A stretch of DNA of 62,588 nucleotides from an uncultured Clostridia bacterium (GCA_937922005.1 CAKZWV010000045.1:1-62588), one strand, 5' to 3'. Positions 26,668 through 36,380 are shown, counted from the first letter of the stretch. Translations and numbers: made by a program. Notes: a model not told the origin generated them from the letters alone.

Positions 26668-27965
26668 GCTTCGGCCTCCTCTACAGACACTTGGAGTACT
26701 CCGCTTTGCACTTTTTCTAGGAGGACAACCGGGATCCTGACATTTTGCATTTCTCCCGGTGCCATAAATTCTCGCTTGAAACTAGCGATTTCTCGATCTT
26801 GATCCCGAAAGACCACCCGGCAAGGCCGATCCCAGATTTTTCTCACTCTGAAAAAGACCCGAATCATCTTCTCATCTCCCTGCAGGCGAATTTCTTGCGG
26901 GACCGTATATCCCACGGTCGGCTTTGGCTGAAGTTTCATACAAATTCCAGTCTTTTTGCCCTCTTTGGTCTTGTTACCAAGCACATACTGGGCCGCCGCC
27001 TCCCCGGCCATTTCACTTTCTTCCGTCACAAAATCCACCAAATCATGGACATGTAAGACGTTTCCGCAAGCAAATATTCCCGCTATCGAAGTTTCCCGGT
27101 TTTGTGAGACCATAGGGCCACTGGTATGGGGATCCATATGGATCCCTGCTGCCCGGCTGAGCTCATTTTCTGGGATGAGCCCCACAGAAAGGAGGACGGT
27201 ATCGACATCGTAATAGACTTCGGTCCCTGGAATAGGCTGGCGTTGTTCATCGACTTCCATGACAGTCACCCTCTGAACCCGTTTGGCACCTTCGATGTTA
27301 GTAATGGTATGGGACAAATACAGGGGGATGTCATAGTCTTGGAGGCACTGAACGATATTACGGTTTAAGCCCCCAGAAAAGGGGAGTAATTCCACACAGG
27401 CTAGAACCTTGGCCCCCTCTAAAGTCAGGCGGCGGGCCATGATCAGGCCGATATCCCCAGAACCTAAGATGATAATCCTCTTGCCGACCATTTTGCCTTC
27501 CATATTGATGTAGTGCTGGGCCAGGCCTGCCGTAATCACTCCGGAAGGCCGACTTCCTGGGATTTGGATGGCAAAGCGGGTTCTCTCCCGGCATCCCATG
27601 GCAAGGATAATGGCATCAGTCGTATACACATGGTAGCCATAGGTCCCCGAGGCCACACAGACCTGGTGGTTCTGGCCCTTGGCTCCCGGCACGATGTCCA
27701 AAACCATGGAATCACAGTGGACTTCAATCCCACTGCCCTCCAAGGCGTCGGTAAATCTGCCTGCATACTCCGGCCCTGTCAGCTCTTCCCCAAAATAATG
27801 GAGGCCAAAGCCGTTATGGATGCACTGGAGTAAAATCCCCCCTAATTCCTGGGCCCGCTCCACCAGGAGGACTTTTTCTAGGCCATGTTTCCGGGCAGCC
27901 AGGGCGGCAGCTAAACCCGCAGGTCCTCCGCCAACGACAATTACTTGATAATGCTGGTCTTTCAT
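26664..27965 (-). CDS. NAD(P)/FAD-dependent oxidoreductase, GlpB-like partner
   Basis: 433 residues. N-terminal FAD fold VIVVGGGPAGLAAALAARKHG, a second dinucleotide fold near 165 (IIILGSGDIGLIMARR) and the second FAD contact FACGNVLHVHDLVD near 310. Members of this family pair with a GlpA-like dehydrogenase and a DUF1667 protein. It probably passes electrons from glycerol-3-phosphate onward to NAD(P) or a quinone; acceptor not visible. Start and stop overlap neighbours by four bases on each side, typical translational coupling. No Cys-x2-Cys redox pair of the thioredoxin-reductase kind is seen. Confidence 0.88.
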   Translation of the reverse strand: MKDQHYQVIVVGGGPAGLAAALAARKHGLEKVLLVERAQELGGILLQCIHNGFGLHYFGEELTGPEYAGRFTDALEGSGIEVHCDSMVLDIVPGAKGQNHQVCVASGTYGYHVYTTDAIILAMGCRERTRFAIQIPGSRPSGVITAGLAQHYINMEGKMVGKRIIILGSGDIGLIMARRLTLEGAKVLACVELLPFSGGLNRNIVQCLQDYDIPLYLSHTITNIEGAKRVQRVTVMEVDEQRQPIPGTEVYYDVDTVLLSVGLIPENELSRAAGIHMDPHTSGPMVSQNRETSIAGIFACGNVLHVHDLVDFVTEESEMAGEAAAQYVLGNKTKEGKKTGICMKLQPKPTVGYTVPQEIRLQGDEKMIRVFFRVRKIWDRPCRVVFRDQDREIASFKREFMAPGEMQNVRIPVVLLEKVQSGVLQVSVEEAEA

Positions 27966-29401
27966 GACGGATCCTCCTCCTTGGTCTTTCCTGTAAATAG
28001 ATAAGAACCTGCCTTATCTTGCATGACTTCTTCGGGGCGAATCCCGGTCTCTCGGCAGAGGATTTCAAGGACCTTAGGTCCACAGAAGCCCCCTTGGCAC
28101 CGCCCCATTCCCGTCCCACAGCGACGTTTAATTCCATCTAGGGATACTGGGGTAATGGGCATATGGATGGCATCAACGATTTCGCCTTCTGTGATCGTCT
28201 CGCAACGGCAAATAATCCGCCCATATAAGGGATGCTTTTCAATAAAGGCTTCCCGCTCTTTTCTAGGAATTTCTTTAAAGCGAGTGACCTTCCTGGTTTC
28301 ATCCCACGCATCTTTTTCATGAAGGTCAAGCCCATCCCCCTCCAGAAGCTCGATGGCATACTGGGCAGTACGAGGGGCACAGGTCAGGCCCGGGGACTTG
28401 ATTGCTGACATGTCCAGGAAGTGGGAAGCAGATATCTTAACAAAGAAATCTCCATAAGGAGAATTAGGGCGAATCCCTGCATAATTACGGATATTCATCC
28501 GGACATCGAGGCTTGGCACGGACCGCTTCGCCAGCTGAAAGATTGTATCTAGGTTCTTCCGGGTCACCGAGGTATCTTCCTCATCTTTGATGACTTCTGC
28601 ATTGGGTCCCACCAATATATTCCCATGCACAGTAGGAGAAACGAGGACGCCCTTGCCTTTTTCCGTCGGACACTGGAAAATTACGCTCTTCACCAAGTCG
28701 CCCACCTCCCGGTCTAACAGATAATACTCGCCCCGGGTTGGTGTAATTTCAAAGGCCGGCTCCGCCACCATATTATGGACTTCAGCGCTATGGACCCCGG
28801 TCGCATTCACCACATATCTTGCTTCATAAGTGCCTTTGGGAGTCACGACGGTGTAGCCATCCCCTTCCCGGGGACGAATGTCCGTTACCTCCTCGCCCAA
28901 ACGCAGGGTCACGCCTTCCCGGACAGCCACCTGCATCATGGCCAAGGTAAATTCCCAGGGATTGATCACCCCTGAATCCGGAATCCACAGAGCAGCTACG
29001 ATCTCCTCCGAAAGCTGAGGCTCCTGATGGCGGAGCTCCACCCCTGATAGGATCTCCAGGCCCTGACAGCCATTCTCCAAGCCGCGTTGATAGAGCTTTT
29101 CCAAGGTCTTGCGCTCTGGCTCGCTGAAGGCAACCACAAAGGATCCGCACTTCTTAAATTCAACGTCCAGCTTGTCACAAAGCTCCATGCACATATAGGC
29201 ACCTTCAACATTAAACTTCCCCATCAGGGTATCCGGTGCCGGGTCATAGCCCCCATGGACGATGGCCGTATTCGCCCGGGAGCAACCCAGAGACACATCG
29301 TTCTCTTTCTCGAGGACCAATACATCTGCCTGATAACGAGAAAGGCGGTAGGCAAGAGACGCTCCTGTGATTCCTGCGCCAATAATTAGAACATCATGCA
29401 T
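27962..29401 (-). CDS. Anaerobic-type glycerol-3-phosphate dehydrogenase, GlpA-like
   Basis: 479 residues, first gene of the operon. N-terminal FAD fold VLIIGAGITGASLAYRLSRY; DAO-type domain through about residue 370; C-terminal BFD-like [2Fe-2S] domain with CRCETITEGEIV and GTGMGRCQGGFC. Oxidises glycerol-3-phosphate to dihydroxyacetone phosphate with electrons leaving through its partners. Start at 29401 chosen because AGGAGG lies eight bases upstream; alternative starts at 29410 and 29407 overlap that site. Members are also annotated as L-2-hydroxyglutarate-type or generic FAD oxidoreductases, but operon context with glpK and glpF supports glycerol-3-phosphate. Confidence 0.9.
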   Translation of the reverse strand: MHDVLIIGAGITGASLAYRLSRYQADVLVLEKENDVSLGCSRANTAIVHGGYDPAPDTLMGKFNVEGAYMCMELCDKLDVEFKKCGSFVVAFSEPERKTLEKLYQRGLENGCQGLEILSGVELRHQEPQLSEEIVAALWIPDSGVINPWEFTLAMMQVAVREGVTLRLGEEVTDIRPREGDGYTVVTPKGTYEARYVVNATGVHSAEVHNMVAEPAFEITPTRGEYYLLDREVGDLVKSVIFQCPTEKGKGVLVSPTVHGNILVGPNAEVIKDEEDTSVTRKNLDTIFQLAKRSVPSLDVRMNIRNYAGIRPNSPYGDFFVKISASHFLDMSAIKSPGLTCAPRTAQYAIELLEGDGLDLHEKDAWDETRKVTRFKEIPRKEREAFIEKHPLYGRIICRCETITEGEIVDAIHMPITPVSLDGIKRRCGTGMGRCQGGFCGPKVLEILCRETGIRPEEVMQDKAGSYLFTGKTKEEDPS

Positions 29402-29786
29402 GGACATCACCTCCTATGTCAATTATGCTTGATAGGCGATAATAATGCAAGAAATAAGGAAATTTAAAGGCTCAATAAACTTAGAATATTTCTAATTACC
29501 GAGGTAAAAAACAGCCCATTTTCAATATAAAACACGCCCTACGACCACGTCAAAATCATATTGAGTGCTAAACCATCATAAATTCAATAAATAATCCCCC
29601 GCCCAATTCCAGAGTAATAATCCGCCCAAATTGCTCAAAAAGGCGCACTACAAAAAATCCCGCTCCCATCATAAGACGGAAGCGGGAAAAATTTAGAAAT
29701 GAAATAGAATCAAGCCACTAATCACCTTCAGTGCAGAAATCTGGACTGAGGGGCCCTTAAATCCAAGGATCCAAATGGAAAGGCTC
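29402..29786. other. Intergenic region with putative operator repeats upstream of the glycerol operon
   Basis: AT-rich spacer of about 385 bases. It contains two similar blocks, AATAATCCCCCGCCCAATT (29590-29608) and AATAATCCGCCCAAATT (29617-29633), a candidate operator pair, and the terminator of the upstream operon. AATAATCCGCCC also occurs inside the flanking genes at 28211 and 30044, where it overlaps the dispersed motif. No gene seen. Confidence 0.5.
29652..29687 (-). terminator. Terminator of the nrdJ operon
   Basis: On the minus strand TCCCGCTTCC-loop-GGGAGCGGGA followed by TTTTTTG. One mismatch in the stem. Confidence 0.8.
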
Positions 29787-30275
29787 CTAAGCCCAGGGGT
29801 CCAAGGCAACGGGAATACGGATTCCTGAAAGAAGCATTTCCTTCACCATAAACCACTGGCCGGTCGAGGGTTTCAGTCGCATCTCAATGGGACGAGGCGA
29901 ATCGGCCCCTCCCGACTGGATATAAAGCTGGGCTCTCCCCTCATTCTGATAACTATAAGGATTTTCAGTCACTAAAAGGCGATAAGGAAGGTCTGGCGTA
30001 TAATTGTTATCAGGCCTAGCTCCATGAAAAAAGCTCCTGGGCAAATAATCCGCCCCCTCCATCCGATCTTGCAAAAACTGCCGACCATAGGGGGTCAGAG
30101 GCTCTGGTCCCTTCAAAAAATCAACCATCTGCAAGGCCGCCTCCGGATCCTCCGGATACCGACACATCGCTGCGACAAAAAGACCGGCGGCATACTCTGG
30201 ACGGTCTAATTTGGCGTAGGGGAGTATTTGCAGATCATCTAAGTTCTGTGGTAACTGGTCCAATATAAGCTCCAT
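29787..30275 (-). CDS. DUF6935-like protein downstream of nrdJ
   Basis: 162 residues. Its sequence (NPYSYQNEGRAQLYIQSGG, then KPSTGQWFMVKEMLL) resembles proteins annotated only as DUF6935; no activity is known to me. The start at 30275 follows AAGGAGGCGACC, ten bases after the nrdJ stop, so both are on one transcript. No membrane helix, signal or metal motif is visible. The conserved tail around W-F-M-V-K and GIRIP suggests a compact beta domain. A link to nucleotide reduction rests on position only. Confidence 0.7.
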   Translation of the reverse strand: MELILDQLPQNLDDLQILPYAKLDRPEYAAGLFVAAMCRYPEDPEAALQMVDFLKGPEPLTPYGRQFLQDRMEGADYLPRSFFHGARPDNNYTPDLPYRLLVTENPYSYQNEGRAQLYIQSGGADSPRPIEMRLKPSTGQWFMVKEMLLSGIRIPVALDPWA

Positions 30276-30285
30276 GGTCGCCTCC

Positions 30286-33200
30286 TTACGAACACCCTGT
30301 CGTCGTACCACAATCTAAGCATACCTTACAAGTTCCGTTGCGGACCATCCGGTTGCTTGAGCAATTGGGGCAGACCGACCCATCTCGGAGGAGATTCATC
30401 CCCTGGTAAATGGCTGTAGGATTGGGCAGCTCATAGGGATCCTCCTCAGCATCATCTCCCCTAGAGGAATAGCCACCAGATCCCATGGATCCACCCTGGG
30501 CGTAGCCCCCAGCATACTTCGATTGGGCTGAGGCAATCTGGGAACTAATGGGCCTCGGGGCCGACTCGGGATGGATGTCATGGAGCTCACGCTGCCGGGA
30601 AGAATGTAGCTCCAAGAAGGGGTCCACTTCGGCCTCATCCTGGTCGTCCGGCTCACTGCCTCCAATTTCCAAAACGAACTCCTTCCCCGGCTTCACCTCC
30701 AAGCGACGGAATTCGCCCATTTCCAGCTCAATGATCTTAGCAATCAAGTCAGAAAGGGAGCTGCAGGTCTTGATGTAGGGGTGGCGGGTCACGATGCCAG
30801 CCGGCTCATACTGCTGGCCCCGCAGCATCTTAGCAATATTCATGGGAGAAATGTGGTACTGGAGCATAACGGAGACCATCTTTGAAATCGAATTCAAAAG
30901 GCCCATGATTAAAGAACCCTCTCGGTCTGTCGTGATGTAGATCTCCGAGATCTGCCCTTCCTCGTTCCGGTTCACCGTACAATAGATTTTGACATCTTCC
31001 ACTTGGGCTGGGTGAGTCCGGCCAGACCGGATTCCCGCCAACTTGGTCCGCCGTGGGGGAAGGCTCAAATTGGGATCGGTGATGGCCTCAGGAACCTTGG
31101 CCCCACCCTTTTCCATCAGGCTGGCAAAAATCTCATTTTGCCTTTCCAGCTCTTCCATTTTCGTCGTCCGTTTGGCCAGCAAATCGCGAAGATCCTGATT
31201 TTCTTCCTCCAGCTTATCTAGGCGCCTGTCAAATACATCCTTATCCTGGTAACAGGCTTTGGCCCGGTCCAAGAGGTCGGCATAGGTCAGGTCCTCCAAT
31301 TTGGCACTGCCTTCACTTTCCAGCTTAATATTGAGAGGTTGGGCGATTTTCGACCCATCCCGATAGAGGCTGATCCCCTTGACCCCCTGCTTCCAAGCGG
31401 TAAGAGTGACCTTAGCAAAATCCTCCATAGTCGCAGTTCCAGGTAGGTTAACCGTCTTCGAGATGGCCCCTGAAATGAGGGGGGTAATGGCTGCCAGCAT
31501 CCGCACATGGCCCAAGGGGGCAATGTAGCGCTCCCCGGACCCGCAGCTCATCGCCGTATCAAAAACCGGCAAATCCTCCTCTTTTAAGTGCGGAGCCCCC
31601 TCGATCTTCCCATCGACAATCATCCCATTTTCTTCTCGAAGGATATATTGAAGGATGTCATCAATCTCCTCAGGCTGGTAACCCCGGGCCTCAAGGCCAG
31701 AAGCAATCATAGGATTAGCTAGCTTCATATAGCCACCACCGGATAACTTCTTGTAGACCACATGAGAGAAGAAGGGCTCTACCCCAGTCGAGGCGCAATC
31801 CATAGCAAAGGAAATCGTCCCCGTGGGTGCCATGACCGTCACTTGGGCATTCCGGTAGCCGACCTTGTCCCCATAAGCCAGGGCCTGGTCCCAGACCTGG
31901 CCAATGGCCTTACTAAGGGCTTCCATCCCTAGCCCCTTTAAGAGCTCATGGTCTAGGACTTGGGGCTGGTAGGACAGACCTTCAAAGGCATCCTCCCGGA
32001 CCCCAGCCGCCCTGGCATGGTTCCGCAAGACCCGTTTCATATCCTCCGCATTGATCTCCCAAGCAGGGAAGGGGCCCTCCTTCTCAGCCATCAAGGCGGA
32101 AGTCAGATAGCTCTGTCCTGTTAAAAGGGCGGCTAGGCCAGCGGCCAGGGCACAAGCCTCCGGAGAATCATAGGGGACCCCCATGGCCATAAGGAGCGAG
32201 CCCAGATTGGCAAAACCCAGACCGGTCGTCCGGAACATATAGGTATTGCGGGCGATATCCTCCGTGGGGAATTGTCCGCCAATGATGGAAGCCTCCAAAA
32301 AGAGCTGGCAATAGCTGATCAAACGAGCCAAATCCTCCAGGCGATAGGTCCTTGTCTTCGCATCATAGAAGGCCAGAAGGTTAATGGAGGCCAAGTTGCA
32401 GGCCGTGTTATCTAAAAAAGCATACTCCCCGCAAGGGTTGGTAGAGTGAATCCGATTTTCCCAAGATTTTTCCCCATTGAGGCCCCGGGGACAAGTATGC
32501 CAAGCATTAAAAGTATCCGAAAATTGAGGGGCTGGATCAGCGCAGGCCCAAGCCGATTGGTTAAAGAGATCCCAGATCTTCTTAACGCTCTCCGGCCGAT
32601 CCAAAGTCGAATCAACCCTGCCCTTGAGCATGTAGCTAGCATCGGGATCCTGAGACAAATGATCCACCTTATCCATAAATTCATCCGAGAATTGGATCGA
32701 ATTATTGGAGTTTTGGCCGGACACCGTCTGATAGGCTTCTCCTTCAAAACCCGCATCATAGCCCATCTTCGCTAGGGCTGCAACCTTCTCTTCTTCTTTC
32801 GCCTTCCATGTGATAAAATCTTCAATTTCAGGATGGTCCACATCCAAGCACACCATCTTGGCTGCCCGGCGGGTAGTCCCTCCTGATTTGATGGCTCCAG
32901 CATTGCGGTCCAAACCCTTCAAAAAGCTCATGAGCCCAGAAGACTTGCCCCCGCTCGAGAGGCGCTCCCCTTCCGCCCGCAGAGGCGAAAAGTTCGTTCC
33001 AGTCCCTGACCCACCTTTAAAAAGCTTGGTCTCAACCACATAATGATCTGAAATCGAATTGGCCCCTAAAAGCTGGTCTGTGATAGAAAGAATAAAGCAG
33101 GCAGAAGCTTGGGTCCTTGTATAGGTATCTGGGGAATGGACCACCTTGCCAACTTTGGGATCATAATAAAATAAACCCGTATCCGACCCAGGAATCCCAT

Positions 33201-33852
33201 AGGCATCCATAAGACCGGTGTTAAACCATTGGGGAGAATTTGGGGCAAAAAACTGGTGGAGGAAGCAATAAGCTAACTCATCGTAGAGGATAAGCCCCTC
33301 CTCCGCTGAAAGAAAACCTTCATTCTTGAGCTGGTGGACCCAAAAGCCCGCCATCCGGTCAATCACCTGGGCTAGGGAAGTCTCCCCTGCTCCCAAGGGC
33401 TGGTCCTTCGTCTTCGGAGGGAGGCCCGCCTTCCGGAAATACTTTGAAGCGATAATATCGCAGGCCTGCTGAGAATACTGGGCGGGGAATTCCAGGTCAT
33501 GCATGTCGCAGAGGACCTTCCCCGTCTTATAGTCGGTCAGATGGACGTCACGCTTTTGAAAATCAATCTGCTGGTAGAGGGAAGGATAATCATCCGGAAG
33601 CCCGGCATCTGCCTGGAGTCTAGCTTCCATAATCTGTTTTTTACGTATCTTCCCACGCTTATCCTCAGATAAGCTTCCATCTTTGACTTGCTGATAGAGG
33701 GCTTGGTTTTGTGCCCACAGGTTCTGGGTGAAATACCTAGTCACCACATCCTTCAAAGCCTGGGGGGTCGGTAGGGACGAAGCGGACTTCGCAGAGGCAA
33801 GATCCTGCGAAATCGGCTGTATCGGCGTAGTCTGGTCATTTGCTGCTGTCAT
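30286..33852 (-). CDS. nrdJ: Vitamin B12-dependent ribonucleotide reductase, class II
   Basis: 1188 residues, normal for the long NrdJ form. Makes deoxyribonucleotides with an adenosylcobalamin-generated thiyl radical, with or without oxygen. Visible: SPQWFNTG near 200, ACFILSITD with the first redox Cys, FKGGSGTGTNFSPLR, the active-site segment STNPCGEY near 480, and APTGTISFAMDCASTGVEPFF. The C-terminus carries the reducing Cys cluster CPNCSSN ... CKVCLDCGTTTGC. A coiled, charged stretch lies near 870-920. The gene diverges from cobO, which makes its cofactor, across a 417-base spacer. I see no oxygen-dependent class I enzyme here. Confidence 0.96.
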   Translation of the reverse strand: MTAANDQTTPIQPISQDLASAKSASSLPTPQALKDVVTRYFTQNLWAQNQALYQQVKDGSLSEDKRGKIRKKQIMEARLQADAGLPDDYPSLYQQIDFQKRDVHLTDYKTGKVLCDMHDLEFPAQYSQQACDIIASKYFRKAGLPPKTKDQPLGAGETSLAQVIDRMAGFWVHQLKNEGFLSAEEGLILYDELAYCFLHQFFAPNSPQWFNTGLMDAYGIPGSDTGLFYYDPKVGKVVHSPDTYTRTQASACFILSITDQLLGANSISDHYVVETKLFKGGSGTGTNFSPLRAEGERLSSGGKSSGLMSFLKGLDRNAGAIKSGGTTRRAAKMVCLDVDHPEIEDFITWKAKEEEKVAALAKMGYDAGFEGEAYQTVSGQNSNNSIQFSDEFMDKVDHLSQDPDASYMLKGRVDSTLDRPESVKKIWDLFNQSAWACADPAPQFSDTFNAWHTCPRGLNGEKSWENRIHSTNPCGEYAFLDNTACNLASINLLAFYDAKTRTYRLEDLARLISYCQLFLEASIIGGQFPTEDIARNTYMFRTTGLGFANLGSLLMAMGVPYDSPEACALAAGLAALLTGQSYLTSALMAEKEGPFPAWEINAEDMKRVLRNHARAAGVREDAFEGLSYQPQVLDHELLKGLGMEALSKAIGQVWDQALAYGDKVGYRNAQVTVMAPTGTISFAMDCASTGVEPFFSHVVYKKLSGGGYMKLANPMIASGLEARGYQPEEIDDILQYILREENGMIVDGKIEGAPHLKEEDLPVFDTAMSCGSGERYIAPLGHVRMLAAITPLISGAISKTVNLPGTATMEDFAKVTLTAWKQGVKGISLYRDGSKIAQPLNIKLESEGSAKLEDLTYADLLDRAKACYQDKDVFDRRLDKLEEENQDLRDLLAKRTTKMEELERQNEIFASLMEKGGAKVPEAITDPNLSLPPRRTKLAGIRSGRTHPAQVEDVKIYCTVNRNEEGQISEIYITTDREGSLIMGLLNSISKMVSVMLQYHISPMNIAKMLRGQQYEPAGIVTRHPYIKTCSSLSDLIAKIIELEMGEFRRLEVKPGKEFVLEIGGSEPDDQDEAEVDPFLELHSSRQRELHDIHPESAPRPISSQIASAQSKYAGGYAQGGSMGSGGYSSRGDDAEEDPYELPNPTAIYQGMNLLRDGSVCPNCSSNRMVRNGTCKVCLDCGTTTGCS

Positions 33853-33960
33853 GGGGTCTCTCTTCTATTCAGTACGGGTGAATTTTCCCACCTTAAATGC
33901 CAAATCGCCATCCCAGAAAGAGGGGGGCCGGAATATTGGCAAAGGGGGAGCCGTTTTTAA

Positions 33961-33990
33961 ATTATACAAAATAAGCAGGGGATTCTTAAA
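33961..33990 (-). promoter_or_regulatory. Probable nrdJ promoter
   Basis: On the minus strand TTTAAG (33990-33985), 18-base spacer, perfect TATAAT (33966-33961). The leader would be about 100 bases. Confidence 0.5.
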
Positions 33991-34215
33991 GGCCAAAAGT
34001 GCTATTACAACTTGCGTCCTATTCAGTCGCCTGGCTGGGATTCGTCAAATTGATCTCCTTTGGATCGGAGGGAGAAGAAAAGACGCCGACCGCTCCCCTG
34101 AAAGTCCACCCTCTCTTTCGCTTCCTATAACCAACATTCCCGCTCTTCTTTCTGGTCTTATCAACTCTTTTCAGTTGTCATGTCATCTCTTACTGATCCC
34201 CAAAAGACCAACTCC

Positions 34216-34245
34216 TTGAGTCCCATCCCCTTTTTGTGTTAAAAT
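34216..34245 (+). promoter_or_regulatory. Probable cobO-murT-gatD promoter
   Basis: TTGAGT (34216-34221), 18-base spacer, TAAAAT (34240-34245), 25 bases before the cobO start. Confidence 0.55.
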
Positions 34246-34269
34246 TCTGGCAAAGGGAGGTGTAAGAAA

Positions 34270-34836
34270 ATGGAAGAACAAGGAAAATCTAAAGAAGGTC
34301 GCTTTCATATTTACGCTGGTGACGGTAAAGGCAAGACAACGGCTTCCGTCGGTCTATCTATCCGGGCGGCTGGCCGGGGCTGGCGGGTCCTTTTTGTGCA
34401 GTTTCTCAAGTCGGGCAATTCCGGAGAGCTGACCATGATGGAAAAGATTCAAGCCCAAGGCTTGGGGCAGATTAAGGTGGTTACAGGGCAGAAGATCAAT
34501 AAGTTTACCTTCCGCCAGACCCCAGAAGAGCTGGCCATCACCAGGGAAGCCTGCAAAGAGCGTTTGGAAGAGGCTCTCCAGGCGGCCAAGGCCGGAGAAT
34601 GTGACCTACTCGTCCTCGATGAGGCCCTCGGTGCCATCCACGCAGGGGTCTTAGATGAAAAGATCTTGACTGACTTTGTTGCGGCCAATCGGCCCTTGAC
34701 CTTCGAGCTGGTGGTAACGGGCCGGGATCCATCTCCTGCCCTCATCGAGCTGGCTGACTATTATTCTGAAGTATGCGCTCGTAAACACCCCTATGAGACC
34801 ATCCAACTAAATGCCCGACCAGGCGTTGAATTTTAG
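34270..34836 (+). CDS. cobO: Cob(I)alamin adenosyltransferase, CobO/BtuR type
   Basis: 188 residues. Transfers the adenosyl group of ATP to cob(I)alamin or cob(I)yrinic acid diamide. The P-loop GDGKGKTTASVGLSIRAAGRG lies near residue 17, followed by VLFVQFLKSG, LLVLDEALGAIHAG (Walker B-like) and the C-terminal VVTGRDPSPALIELADYYSEV. Start follows GGGAGGTGTAAGAAA. Ten bases separate it from murT. Its product is the cofactor for the divergent nrdJ. Confidence 0.93.
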   Translation: MEEQGKSKEGRFHIYAGDGKGKTTASVGLSIRAAGRGWRVLFVQFLKSGNSGELTMMEKIQAQGLGQIKVVTGQKINKFTFRQTPEELAITREACKERLEEALQAAKAGECDLLVLDEALGAIHAGVLDEKILTDFVAANRPLTFELVVTGRDPSPALIELADYYSEVCARKHPYETIQLNARPGVEF

Positions 34837-34845
34837 GGAGGCCCT

Positions 34846-36318
34846 ATGCACAGTGATCCCTCTATTATCCTTGTCACTGGTACCAATGGCAAGACGACAA
34901 CCACTCATATTCTAAAGTATCTATTTAGATCTTCTGGAATTGAAGTGATTTCGAATATCAATAATAAGGACGCCAGGGAAGAACGGGCAGGAGACTTTCT
35001 GGAGCTCATCGAACTGGCCAAGACCAAAGAAGAACATCCCATTTTTGTCCTAGAAGTGGACGAAGGGGATTTTGCCTTTTTCGGCCGCCTCTTAAATCCT
35101 GACTATTGCTTGATTACGAATATTTCTCGCAATCATCTGGAAAAATACGGGGAAATCTATGCCCTCCGATCTCAGATCGTGGAGGCCCTCCAACATATGG
35201 AACCCTCCAAGGTGATCCTCTGCGCCGATGACCCCCTGGTTGCCTCCATCGTTCCCCTGGCAAAAGCTGGTGGCAACCCCAAGGCCATAGCCCATGACTT
35301 CTATTTCTTCGGCTGTGAAGGCGATGCAGTCCCCCCTTCCCAGCCCAGTCCCAGCGAAAAAGGCTTAGCAGCGCCCCAGACTGGGTCCATCGCTGACCCT
35401 AGCTTTATCGACATTGCCTACTACAGGGAAGCCCCCAATTGCCCCCTCTGTGACAGTTATCTAGACTACCAAAGCTTGTATTTCTCTAATATCGGGACCT
35501 ACCGCTGTCCCAATCCTAGCTGCGACTTTACCCACCCAGGGTTGGACCTCTCCTTTCACCGCCTAGGCAAAAACCCAGATGACTCTACCTATGAGATGCA
35601 CTTGGGATCTCGGCTCTGTCCGTCCAACTCTGCCGACAACGAAGACAAGGGAACGACCTGGCAGCTGACCCTCCACTCCCCGGCTCTCTACGACGCCTAC
35701 AACTATGCTGCAGCGGCAGCCTGCGCTGCCCTCTACGGCCTCCCCCTCGATCACCTGGCCACCTACCTCCAGGCCACCCCGCCCCCCAAGAGCCGCTACG
35801 AGACCTTCTGGAAAAAAGGCCGTCGCCTCCGCCTCATTCGGGGCACCAACCCAGCCTCCATGAATAGCATGCTGCCGGAAGTTATGTCAGCCAAGGACTT
35901 TGGAGGATTTGTTATCGTCTTAGACGATAAGGAAATGGAAGAAAACGATAGCTCCTGGTTCTGGGATGTCCTCCTTGAAAAGTTGCCGGAGGCCCCCTTT
36001 ATTGGTCTGAGCGGGAACCTAGCTCCAGCCTTTGCCAACCGCTGCCTCCTTGCTTCCTATCCCCCTTCCCACCTGGCCATTACCCTCTCTGGGAATGAAC
36101 CCCTCTTCTTCCACCACCTGGAAGCCGACCAAGAAGCTGGTCTACCTAAGTTTTTCACTGACGAAGAAGACATGCTGGTGGCCCTTCTCCAAATGATCCA
36201 AGACAGCGATTCCACGTCCGGCACCCAAAAGAAGAGCCTATATCTCATTTGTAACAAAGCTGCCTCCCACCGCATCCGTCCTCTCCTACTCGCTTCCTGG
36301 GAATCTGAGCTCGCCTAG
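34846..36318 (+). CDS. murT: Lipid II isoglutaminyl synthase, MurT subunit
   Basis: 490 residues. With GatD it amidates D-Glu of lipid II to D-isoglutamine. ATP loop VTGTNGKTTTTHIL lies only ten residues from the N-terminus, so the leader segment found in the paralogue at 9.2 kb is missing. VLEVDEGDFAFFG, LITNISRNHLEKYGE, zinc ribbon CPLCDSY ... CPNPSCDF and NYAAAAACAALYG are present. A Ser/Pro-rich insert (about 160-185) precedes the ribbon. Ribosome site AGGGAGG. gatD follows after 62 bases, the standard pair. Confidence 0.92.
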   Translation: MHSDPSIILVTGTNGKTTTTHILKYLFRSSGIEVISNINNKDAREERAGDFLELIELAKTKEEHPIFVLEVDEGDFAFFGRLLNPDYCLITNISRNHLEKYGEIYALRSQIVEALQHMEPSKVILCADDPLVASIVPLAKAGGNPKAIAHDFYFFGCEGDAVPPSQPSPSEKGLAAPQTGSIADPSFIDIAYYREAPNCPLCDSYLDYQSLYFSNIGTYRCPNPSCDFTHPGLDLSFHRLGKNPDDSTYEMHLGSRLCPSNSADNEDKGTTWQLTLHSPALYDAYNYAAAAACAALYGLPLDHLATYLQATPPPKSRYETFWKKGRRLRLIRGTNPASMNSMLPEVMSAKDFGGFVIVLDDKEMEENDSSWFWDVLLEKLPEAPFIGLSGNLAPAFANRCLLASYPPSHLAITLSGNEPLFFHHLEADQEAGLPKFFTDEEDMLVALLQMIQDSDSTSGTQKKSLYLICNKAASHRIRPLLLASWESELA

Positions 36319-36380
36319 CGGAGTCGCGAGTTCTGTAGCCTACCCTGAAAGTCTAGGAGGATCATCTAAGGAGTCTTTCG

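Larger units (their letters stand above)
33853..34269. other. Divergent promoter region nrdJ / cobO
   Basis: 417 bases without a gene. It holds promoters in both directions, listed separately. I looked for the conserved box of a cobalamin riboswitch and for NrdR-box pairs and saw neither. Confidence 0.5.

Noticed and set aside
33728..34219. 163-codon plus-strand frame across the nrdJ start and spacer
   Set aside because: Overlaps nrdJ and its promoter, no ribosome site, no family likeness.
33853..34269. Cobalamin riboswitch between nrdJ and cobO
   Set aside because: No B12-box-like GCCACTG element in a plausible position on either strand.
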